The notes under the pieces: model-generated
Database searches by the model: none
What the model saw: only the letters and a program-made list of their open reading frames with translations
Told to the model about the DNA's origin: nothing
Source: a methanogenic archaeon
GTDB lineage: Archaea > Thermoplasmatota > Thermoplasmata > Methanomassiliicoccales > Methanomethylophilaceae
DNA: 10,055 bases
Direction: 5' to 3'
Assembly: GCA_902787415.1 (NCBI GenBank)
Contig: CADAGG010000035.1
Coordinates: 1 to 10,055 of the forward strand
Translations under genes and position numbers: made by a program
Shown here: in pieces, positions 1 through 5,282 of the stretch
Layout: every line of letters starts with the position of its first letter
Numbering within the stretch: the stretch's first letter is position 1

Positions 1-851
1 GTGAGGGCTGCGAGTCCCCTTCCGTGCTTGATGTTCCTCAGCCCGGAGAGCGGGTGCTCCATGCCGTGAGGCGCGATGAGCCCGGCCACGAAGAAGGCCG
101 CACCCACCATGGTGGATGCCAATGTAACACCGTCGATGGCCTCCTGGTCGTGGATGTCGTCGTTGGCCCTGACCATGTACTTCGCGAGGTACAGCATGGC
201 ATCCACCGAATAAGGCTCGGTGAACGGGTTGGCCTGGGGGCTGAGGTAGGATTCCATTGAATGGCACAGTGCGTCGAAGGTCACGGGACCGAGCACCGAC
301 TTGGGCATGGTCTCCATGAGCTCCGGGTCGACGATGGAGCTCTTCGCGATGAGGCACGGATATGCCAGACCCTTCTTCGCCTTGGTCTTGGGATTGGTTA
401 GGACTGCCGTGCCGTTGCTCTCGCTCCCGGTACCGCAGGTGGTCGGGACGGCCACGATGGGATAGGAAGTGAACTCTCCCTTCGCCCTCTTGAAGATGTA
501 ATCGTCGATGTCGCCGCCGTTCTTCGCCAGCAGGGACATGCCCTTGGCGGCGTCCAGGGGGCTCCCGCCCCCGATCGACAGGATGCAGTCGCAGCCGGTC
601 TCCCTGATCCTGGCGGCTCCCTCCTCCACGGTGGTGGTCAGAGGATTCTCCGACACCTTGTCGAAGACCTCGTACTCCACGCCCTCGTTCTCCAGCTGCT
701 TCAGGGCCCTCTCCAGCAATCCCGTCTTCGCGGAACTCTTGCCGGTGACAACGAAGGCCTTCCTCCCGTAGCGGGCGACCTCCGAACCTATGATGTCTGC
801 CTTACCCCTGCCGAACCTGATGTTGGCGGGTACATAGAAATTGAAATCCAA
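1..851 (-). CDS. Iron-dependent alcohol dehydrogenase (C-terminus outside window)
   Basis: Group III (iron-dependent) alcohol dehydrogenase, expected to interconvert an alcohol and an aldehyde or ketone with NAD(P) in the cytoplasm. About 283 N-terminal residues are present; the family is usually 380-400, so roughly 100 residues are lost at the window edge. Visible motifs are the nucleotide-binding GGGSPLDAAK (residues 94-103), PTTCGTGSE (136-144), and all four metal ligands with family spacing: D193 and H197 in FDALCH, H262 in HGMEHP, and H276 in KHGRG. The only start available after the in-frame TGA at 861-863 is TTG (849-851), preceded by GAGGG at about 6 nt. The gene starts 9 nt after the small acidic gene, so the two are probably one transcript. 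The substrate cannot be told from sequence; butanol, ethanol or lactaldehyde-type enzymes are all possible. Confidence 0.93.
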   Translation of the reverse strand, partial: MDFNFYVPANIRFGRGKADIIGSEVARYGRKAFVVTGKSSAKTGLLERALKQLENEGVEYEVFDKVSENPLTTTVEEGAARIRETGCDCILSIGGGSPLDAAKGMSLLAKNGGDIDDYIFKRAKGEFTSYPIVAVPTTCGTGSESNGTAVLTNPKTKAKKGLAYPCLIAKSSIVDPELMETMPKSVLGPVTFDALCHSMESYLSPQANPFTEPYSVDAMLYLAKYMVRANDDIHDQEAIDGVTLASTMVGAAFFVAGLIAPHGMEHPLSGLRNIKHGRGLAAL

Positions 852-860
852 AACGATCCC

Positions 861-1043
861 TCACTGGGTATCTGGGTCTTTGTCCTCTTCGGTGCCCAGG
901 TCCTTCCTCATCTTCTTCAGGACCTCGTCCATGTAGAGGTCGCGGCCCTCGTCCTTGAACTCCTCGTCCTCGCAAAGAAGCAGCCTCATGAGCTCATCGT
1001 CGGACAGCATGTCGGTCTCTTTCTTCTTAGCGGGCTCGGCCAT
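861..1043 (-). CDS. Small acidic protein of unknown function
   Basis: A 60-residue protein rich in Asp, Glu and Lys, with one Cys (residue 24), no membrane segment and no recognised domain. Residues 13-50 look like amphipathic helices. Codons are mostly G/C-ending like the neighbours, which supports real coding. The ATG at 1041-1043 has no Shine-Dalgarno sequence, but lies about 26 nt from the centre of an A/T box at 1065-1072, so a leaderless message is likely. It is the first gene of a probable two-gene unit with the alcohol dehydrogenase, whose TTG start lies 9 nt after its TGA. It could be a small partner of the dehydrogenase or an unrelated leader gene; I do not recognise it. Confidence 0.7.
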   Translation of the reverse strand: MAEPAKKKETDMLSDDELMRLLLCEDEEFKDEGRDLYMDEVLKKMRKDLGTEEDKDPDTQ

Positions 1044-1061
1044 GGGTGGTCATCGACCAAA

Positions 1062-1076
1062 CACTAAATAAAGAAT
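1062..1076. promoter_or_regulatory. Shared divergent TATA-like box
   Basis: A single A/T run reads CTAAATAAAG on plus (1064-1073) and TTTATTTA on minus (1072-1065). Its centre, about 1068.5, lies about 26 nt from both divergent start codons (ATG at 1043 on minus and at 1095 on plus). That is the usual archaeal TATA-to-start-site distance, so both genes may be leaderless and driven by one box used in both directions. This is inferred from spacing; no other A/T box lies between the two genes. Confidence 0.55.
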
Positions 1077-1094
1077 CGTTGGGATACCGCAGGC

Positions 1095-1886
1095 ATGCCT
1101 ATGATCGCAATCATCGGTGGAACCGGTATCTACAACCCGGACACCTTCGAGACCATCAGGGAGGAATTCCCTGACACCCCCTACGGAAAGCCCTCCGACC
1201 CCATCATGATCGGGAAGATCAACGGAGTCGAGGTCGCCTTCCTGTTCAGGCACGGCAAATCCCACCAGCACCCCCCGTCCTCCGTCCCCTACAGGGCCAA
1301 CATGTACGCCCTCTGGAAGCTCGGAGTGAAGTACGTCATCTCCGCCTGCGCGGTCGGATCCCTCAGGGAGGAGTTCAGGCCCGGGGACCTGGTCATCGCC
1401 GACCAGTTCATCGACATGACCAAGAAGAGGGACTACACCTACTTCATGGACAAGACCGTCCACATCTCCATGCCCGACCCCTGCTGCCCCTTCCTCAACG
1501 GGGTCTTCGCGGACACCGCCAAGCAGATGGGCATCGCCTACCACACCAAGGGAACCTATGTGTGCATCGAGGGGCCCAGGTTCTCGACCAGGGCCGAGTC
1601 CAACATGTTCAGGCAGTTCGGCGACATCGTCGGTATGACCATGGTGCCCGAGTGCCAGCTCGCAAGGGAGCTGGGTATGTGCTACTGCTCCCTCGCCACC
1701 GTCACCGACTACGACTGCTGGAAGGACGAGGACGTCACCATCGAGATGGTCATGAAGACCATGGCCGAGTGCCTCGACAAGGTCCTCAGGCTCCTGGAGC
1801 TCGGTCTCCCCAAGATCTCCGAGGACTCCGGCTGCTCCTGCATCGAGGGCGCCAAGGGATGCGGATCCCTGGACGCCATCCAGTAA
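1095..1886 (+). CDS. mtnP: S-methyl-5'-thioadenosine phosphorylase
   Basis: Phosphorylase of the MTAP/PNP family (263 aa, normal length): methylthioadenosine + phosphate gives adenine and methylthioribose-1-phosphate, part of purine and methionine salvage. Visible motifs are GGTGIY (8-13), FRHGKSHQHPPSSVPYRAN (51-69) for phosphate and ribose, CIEGPRFSTRAES (157-169), GMTMVPE (180-186) and VTDYDCW (203-209). D205 and D207 occupy the position that distinguishes 6-amino purine (MTA/adenosine) enzymes from 6-oxo PNPs with Asn there, so MTA is the best guess; some archaeal relatives use methylthioinosine instead. The C-terminus has Cys-Ser-Cys (247-249) plus C256, resembling the CXC disulfide motif of hyperthermophile MTAPII enzymes. 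The start at 1095 fits a leaderless message; ATG at 1101 is possible. A strong terminator follows. Confidence 0.93.
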   Translation: MPMIAIIGGTGIYNPDTFETIREEFPDTPYGKPSDPIMIGKINGVEVAFLFRHGKSHQHPPSSVPYRANMYALWKLGVKYVISACAVGSLREEFRPGDLVIADQFIDMTKKRDYTYFMDKTVHISMPDPCCPFLNGVFADTAKQMGIAYHTKGTYVCIEGPRFSTRAESNMFRQFGDIVGMTMVPECQLARELGMCYCSLATVTDYDCWKDEDVTIEMVMKTMAECLDKVLRLLELGLPKISEDSGCSCIEGAKGCGSLDAIQ

Positions 1887-1896
1887 ACCTTTCACC

Positions 1897-1926
1897 GGAC
1901 TCCCGGCAACGGGAGTCCCCCTTTTT
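1897..1926 (+). terminator. Terminator of the MTA phosphorylase gene
   Basis: An 8-bp perfect stem, GGACTCCC (1897-1904) with GGGAGTCC (1911-1918), and a 6-nt loop, followed by CCC and five T (1922-1926). It starts 10 nt after the TAA stop. Confidence 0.85.
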
Positions 1927-1941
1927 CAATATTTAATCTTC

Positions 1942-1968
1942 CGATTTTGTGAAACTTTCACAAAATCG
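1942..1968. repeat. Perfect 27-bp palindrome (13-bp arms, 1-nt centre)
   Basis: Left arm CGATTTTGTGAAA (1942-1954), centre C (1955), right arm TTTCACAAAATCG (1956-1968). Every arm base pairs. It lies between the terminators of the two convergent genes, has no T tract directly after it on either strand, and is A/T-rich, unlike the two GC-stem terminators beside it. It may be a dimeric protein-binding site or a remnant of a mobile or structural element; its function is unknown. Confidence 0.85.
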
Positions 1969-1999
1969 AGGTCTTGAATCCTCTTAGAGAGGCTTTTCT

Positions 2000-2032
2000 A
2001 AAAAATGGACGAGGGCGGGAGGACCCGCCCTC
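2000..2032 (-). terminator. Terminator of the zinc-ribbon membrane protein gene
   Basis: On minus, GAGGGCGGG (2032-2024) pairs perfectly with CCCGCCCTC (2019-2011) around a 4-nt loop, then a short spacer and six T (2005-2000). It starts 9 nt after the TGA stop of the gene ending at 2042. Confidence 0.88.
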
Positions 2033-2041
2033 AGGGTTTGA

Positions 2042-2548
2042 TCAGTTCTTCTTGTTCTGAGGCGGGTAGTAGTCGCCGCAGTAGGGACACTGTCCGATCT
2101 TGCCGACGTAGGTGAAGCTCGCACCGCAGTTGGGGCACTCCACAGCGTGCTCCTGGAGGTTGGGGTCGAGCAGCTTGGCGAGGCAGACGTGGGTTCCGTT
2201 GATGACGTATCCGGGCAGGTAGCCGGCGTTGAGGGCCCACTTGACCTTGCCCCAGGCCTCGTTGACGGAGATTCCGCAGCTTCCGGAGATCATCTCGATG
2301 GTACAGTCGTCATATCCGAGGATGAAAACGGCTATCCTGAGATTGGTCCTTCTCTCGGAGTTCCTGACCCATACGAGGGGGATTCCGAACACGAGGAAGA
2401 GGAACATAACGACGATTCCGGCGATCCAGAGGAACAGGATGCCTTTCATGACGCCGACGATGATCATGGCCGCGCCTACTCCGATGAGGGCGAACATGAA
2501 GTACATCAGCATATTCAGCTTGTTGAGTGCTTGTCTTGCGTCTTCCAT
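2042..2548 (-). CDS. Two-helix membrane protein with C-terminal zinc ribbon
   Basis: A 168-residue protein of unknown function. Residues about 13-34 and 36-60 are two closely spaced hydrophobic helices separated by a short turn (MKG), which would put both ends on the same side. Residues 62-125 form a soluble segment resembling a small helical or winged-helix domain (ISVNEAWGKVKWALNAGYLP, then a short strand pair). Residues 138-158 form a zinc ribbon, CPNCG (138-142) and CPYCG (154-158). I prefer ATG at 2546-2548 because AAGGTG (2562-2557) sits 8 nt upstream; a GTG at 2557 would overlap that site. The gene lies 56 nt after the end of the UAG-containing gene on the same strand and may be cotranscribed with it. 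A sensor or membrane-tethered regulator is possible but unproven. Confidence 0.85.
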   Translation of the reverse strand: MEDARQALNKLNMLMYFMFALIGVGAAMIIVGVMKGILFLWIAGIVVMFLFLVFGIPLVWVRNSERRTNLRIAVFILGYDDCTIEMISGSCGISVNEAWGKVKWALNAGYLPGYVINGTHVCLAKLLDPNLQEHAVECPNCGASFTYVGKIGQCPYCGDYYPPQNKKN

Positions 2549-2565
2549 AAGATGCACACCTTCTG

Positions 2566-2576
2566 ACCCTGTATGG
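2566..2576 (-). repeat. 11-bp element, copy 1 (upstream of zinc-ribbon gene)
   Basis: Plus reads ACCCTGTATGG. The exact reverse complement occurs at 2852-2862, just upstream of the UAG-containing gene. This copy is 18-28 nt upstream of the ATG at 2548, so both neighbouring minus-strand genes have the element next to their starts. Confidence 0.5.
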
Positions 2577-2604
2577 ATGTATCCGATTTAGAATTGTTGC
2601 TGAA

Positions 2605-2838
2605 TCAGGCAATCTGCCACTGCTTCAGGTTGAAGGTGCAGCACTGGACCTTGGAGGAAATAATGACGCCGTCCTTCCAGAGCTTCGTAAGCATGGGCTA
2701 CAGGGCGCAGAGGTATCCCTTGTACGCCTCCAGGTCCCTGAACTCCTCGGGACGGAGCTTCTTGACCAGCGCGCGGGTGCAGATCATGGGGTTCTCCCTT
2801 ATGGCGGAGAGGACCTCGTCCTCGGTGATTTCCTTCAT
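2605..2838 (-). CDS. Small winged-helix-like protein with in-frame UAG (probable pyrrolysine)
   Basis: Read with ordinary stops, this gene ends at TAG (2700-2698) after 46 residues (starting MKEITEDEVL). In the same frame it continues for 30 more codons to TGA (2607-2605), giving 77 residues with UAG at position 47 between GYLCAL and PMLTKLWKDG. In the extension 26 of 30 codons end in G or C, as in host genes, and the protein is plausible: helix ITEDEVLSAIREN, helix CTRALVKKLRPEEF, a third helix spanning the UAG, then GVIISSKVQCCTFNL resembling a wing. This suggests a small DNA-binding protein; the fold is inference. The ATG at 2836-2838 lies about 27 nt from a TATA box, so it is probably leaderless, although GGGGGTG (2853-2847) also has Shine-Dalgarno spacing. 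The alternative is a real stop with a decayed remainder, but the preserved codon bias argues against that. Confidence 0.7.
2698..2700 (-). other. In-frame UAG codon, candidate pyrrolysine site
   Basis: TAG on minus splits two well-formed coding halves of one small gene. No gene with a readable end in the window stops at TAG. A short GCTT-ACG-AAGC hairpin (2692-2682) begins 5 nt after it; this is too weak to call a dedicated recoding element. Pyrrolysine is inferred from the probable lineage, because no pyl genes lie in the window. Confidence 0.6.
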
Positions 2839-2851
2839 GGATATGACACCC

Positions 2852-2862
2852 CCATACAGGGT
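2852..2862 (+). repeat. 11-bp element, copy 2 (overlapping promoter)
   Basis: CCATACAGGGT on plus is the exact inverse of 2566-2576. On minus it begins at the last base of the TATA box (2867-2862) and fills the space between that box and the start codon at 2838, where a repressor would block transcription. Confidence 0.5.
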
Positions 2863-2868
2863 ATAAAC
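2862..2868 (-). promoter_or_regulatory. TATA box of the UAG-containing small gene
   Basis: Minus reads GTTTATA here. Its centre is about 27 nt from the ATG at 2838, matching the spacing seen at the divergent promoter near 1068 and at hypF, so the message is probably leaderless. Confidence 0.5.
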
Positions 2869-2915
2869 ACATTTGCACACACAAGGAACATACATCCAAA
2901 AAGCCGACCTGTTCA

Positions 2916-2951
2916 TCAACTGTGTCTGTTGACAGTCCGCTAAGGTATATG
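2916..2951 (+). promoter_or_regulatory. hypF promoter: inverted repeats and TATA box
   Basis: TATAT at 2946-2950 is centred 28 nt ahead of the hypF ATG (2976). No Shine-Dalgarno sequence is visible, so hypF is probably leaderless. Just upstream are two overlapping inverted repeats, TCAAC (2916-2920) with GTTGA (2928-2932) and ACTGT (2919-2923) with ACAGT (2932-2936), which may be an operator or activator site. Confidence 0.45.
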
Positions 2952-2975
2952 ACGGCGTAAGCACATCACACCATA

Positions 2976-5147
2976 ATGCGGCTCATCGTGAAGGGAACTG
3001 TGCAGGGAGTGGGATTCCGTCCCGCGGTCTACCGTACAGCCGTCGCGCTGGGTCTTAGGGGGTCCGTCTGCAACGAGGGCTCCCACGTCACCATCGACAT
3101 CGACGACGGCGACCTTTTCATGTCGAGATTCCTTGCCGATCTCCCTCCCCTTGCGAGGATAGATTCCATAGAGAAGATCCCTTACGACATCCCTCCCGAG
3201 GTGGAGGGTTTCACGATACGCGAATCCGAAGGAGGAAAGGGCGAGGGATTCTCCATCCCCACCGACACCGCGATATGTGCCAGATGCCTCGAGGACCTGC
3301 ACGAGGGCAGGAGGAAGGGGTATCCCTTCACCAGCTGCACGGACTGCGGACCGAGGTTCACCCTGCTCCGCTCCCTGCCCTACGACCGCGTCGCCACGGC
3401 CATGGACAGCTTCCCGGTGTGCCCCACCTGCGGAAGGGAATACGCCACTCCCTCGGACAGGAGGTTCCACCACCAGACCGTGTGCTGCCCCCAGTGCGGC
3501 CCGAGCTACAGGCTCGTCGGGAAGGACGGGGAGCCCATAGAGGGCGACCCCATAGCGACATTCGCGAAGATGCTGCGCGAAGGCAGGATCGGCATCGCCA
3601 AGAGCTGGGGAGGCATGCACATCTGCTGCACCCTCGACAACACCGCGCGCATGAGGGAATGGTACGGCAGGAAGCAGAAGCCCTTCGCCGTGATGGTGAA
3701 GGATCTGGAAGCCGCCAGGAAGTACTGCGACCCCGCTCCGGAAGAGGAGGAGCAGCTGACCTCGCCCTTCCGCCCCATCGTCCTCATCGAGAAGAGGAAC
3801 CTCCCGGTCAACGACCTCATATCCCCTGGATTGGACAACATAGGCATATTCCTGCCCTACACGGGCATGCAGGTGATGCTGTTCGACCTTCTCGGGGAGG
3901 ATGCCCTCATCATGACCTCGGCCAACGTCCCCGGGGAACCCATGATCCTCGACGACAGGGACGTCATGACGCTCGGTGCGGACATGTACCTCCTGCACAA
4001 CCAGGAGATCGTCAACCGCGCCGACGACAGCGTCATACGCCTGCACGGAGACAGGACGTTCTACATCAGGAAATCCAGGGGGGCCGTCCCCTCTTACATA
4101 GAGGTCCCCGTCCACGGCGATGCCGTGGCTGTTGGTGCCCAGGAGAATCTGGCCGGAGCCGTCGCCTCTGGTGGCAGGATCTATCCCACGCAGCACATCG
4201 GGAACGGCGAGGGCATCGGGGTCCCCGAATACCTCGAGCAGGCCGTACGCTTCCAGATGTCCCTGGTGGGCTGCGAGCCGCAGGTGGTGGCGGAGGATCT
4301 CCATCCCGCCTACCTCAACCGGAGATTCGCCTCGGAGCTTGCCGAGGAATACTCCGCGGACCTGATCGACGTGCAGCACCATTGGGCTCATGTCGCATCG
4401 CTCATGACCGACTGCGACGGTCTCTCCCGCATGACCGCGTTGGCCCTCGACGGCACCGGACACGGCGACGACGGGAAGGCTTGGGGAGGCGAGGTCCTCT
4501 CCTGCGATTACAGTTCCTACAAACGTCTGGCACATCTCGAGTACATCCCCCTCCTGGGAGGACAGAAGGCCCTCACGGACTTGCGCAGGCTGCGCTTCGC
4601 CATCGATGAGATGAACGGGGAGGAGAATGCCACCACCTTCTCGGATTCCGAGGCGGAGGTCCTCAGGAAGCTCATCCCCAAGAGCGTGCGGACGTCCTCC
4701 TTCGGCAGGATCCTCGACGCGCTCTCGTTCTACCTCGGAGTGTGCGACGTGAGGACCTACGACGGGGAGCCGGCCATGAAGCTCGAGCCCCTGCTCGCCA
4801 GGGGAAGGCTCGTGGAGGGATTCGAAACGGAGACCGAGAACGGGGTCATCCGGACGGCCCATCTCTTCCGCCATCTCTGGAAATGCCCCGACCCCGCCGA
4901 TGCCGCCTACTCCGTGGTGTACAACATCCTCTGCGAGATGGTCGATCAGGCGGCCGCCGACGCGGATGCCAACGGCGAGGACTACATAGGCATAACCGGA
5001 GGCGTGTCATATGACACCCCTATCGTCTCGATGACGGAGAAGATCGCCGCCAAGTATGACAAGAAGGTGTTCTGCCACAACCGCGTACCCAACGGGGACG
5101 GGGGCATCTCCACCGGTCAGGCAGCCATCGCCCTGCACCGCCTCTGA
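2976..5147 (+). CDS. hypF: Hydrogenase maturation carbamoyltransferase HypF
   Basis: HypF turns carbamoyl phosphate and ATP into carbamoyl-adenylate and passes the carbamoyl group to the C-terminal Cys of HypE, the source of cyanide ligands of [NiFe] hydrogenases. The 723 residues show the full domain order: acylphosphatase (1-85; VQGVGFRP with R15, and N33); two zinc fingers (C101/C104 with C121/C124, and C149/C152 with C171/C174); a YrdC-like domain (about 185-370; KQKPFAVM 234-241, TSANVPGEP 314-322); and a Kae1-like domain (about 385-723; VQHHWAH 466-472, LDGTGHGDDG 491-500, and GGVSYDTP near the end). The length is slightly under the usual 750. It stands alone, with no other hyp gene within reach, and diverges from the UAG-containing gene. 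The motif KSWGGMHICC (209-218) departs from the common KGxGGxHLxCDA. It implies that the organism makes [NiFe] hydrogenases. Confidence 0.96.
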   Translation: MRLIVKGTVQGVGFRPAVYRTAVALGLRGSVCNEGSHVTIDIDDGDLFMSRFLADLPPLARIDSIEKIPYDIPPEVEGFTIRESEGGKGEGFSIPTDTAICARCLEDLHEGRRKGYPFTSCTDCGPRFTLLRSLPYDRVATAMDSFPVCPTCGREYATPSDRRFHHQTVCCPQCGPSYRLVGKDGEPIEGDPIATFAKMLREGRIGIAKSWGGMHICCTLDNTARMREWYGRKQKPFAVMVKDLEAARKYCDPAPEEEEQLTSPFRPIVLIEKRNLPVNDLISPGLDNIGIFLPYTGMQVMLFDLLGEDALIMTSANVPGEPMILDDRDVMTLGADMYLLHNQEIVNRADDSVIRLHGDRTFYIRKSRGAVPSYIEVPVHGDAVAVGAQENLAGAVASGGRIYPTQHIGNGEGIGVPEYLEQAVRFQMSLVGCEPQVVAEDLHPAYLNRRFASELAEEYSADLIDVQHHWAHVASLMTDCDGLSRMTALALDGTGHGDDGKAWGGEVLSCDYSSYKRLAHLEYIPLLGGQKALTDLRRLRFAIDEMNGEENATTFSDSEAEVLRKLIPKSVRTSSFGRILDALSFYLGVCDVRTYDGEPAMKLEPLLARGRLVEGFETETENGVIRTAHLFRHLWKCPDPADAAYSVVYNILCEMVDQAAADADANGEDYIGITGGVSYDTPIVSMTEKIAAKYDKKVFCHNRVPNGDGGISTGQAAIALHRL

Positions 5148-5203
5148 TTCTGTCTGCCACGTCTGCCGGCGATATGAACACTTATGTGCTGGATGTATCC
5201 CCC

Positions 5204-5238
5204 ATATACGCTCATCATTAAATCGTGCAAGCGTATAT
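5204..5238 (+). promoter_or_regulatory. 9-bp inverted repeat with TATA-like sequence upstream of the mutase-like/cobT pair
   Basis: ATATACGCT (5204-5212) and AGCGTATAT (5230-5238) are perfect inverted copies 17 nt apart, lying between hypF and the next gene. The right arm contains TATAT and could act as a TATA box, giving a start site near 5262; ATTAAAT (5217-5223) in the spacer is an alternative. The arrangement suggests an operator over the promoter of the mutase-like/cobT unit. No cobalamin riboswitch is evident. Confidence 0.45.
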
Positions 5239-5249
5239 CACGGTTGGAT

Positions 5250-5266
5250 GGATGTGTCGTACATCC
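5250..5266 (+). repeat. Short inverted repeat ahead of the mutase-like gene
   Basis: GGATGT (5250-5255) and ACATCC (5261-5266) pair perfectly around a 5-nt spacer, ending 16 nt before the ATG at 5283. It could be an operator half-site pair or a leader hairpin. GGATGTATCC also occurs at 5191-5200. Confidence 0.4.
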
Positions 5267-5282
5267 TCGGATAAGTGTCGCC

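Noticed and set aside
1980..1997. CCTCT/AGAGG hairpin followed by TTTT on plus
   Set aside because: Only a 5-bp stem, and the upstream plus-strand gene already has a strong terminator at 1897-1926.
2940..4874. 644-residue open frame on minus opposite hypF
   Set aside because: It mirrors hypF, whose domains are certain. Its composition (Gly, Val, His, Asp and Glu rich, no motifs) is typical of the antisense of GC-rich genes.
5184..5282. N-terminal extension of the mutase-like protein
   Set aside because: It runs through the inverted-repeat leader, has poor codon use, and the family N-terminus begins at the ATG at 5283.
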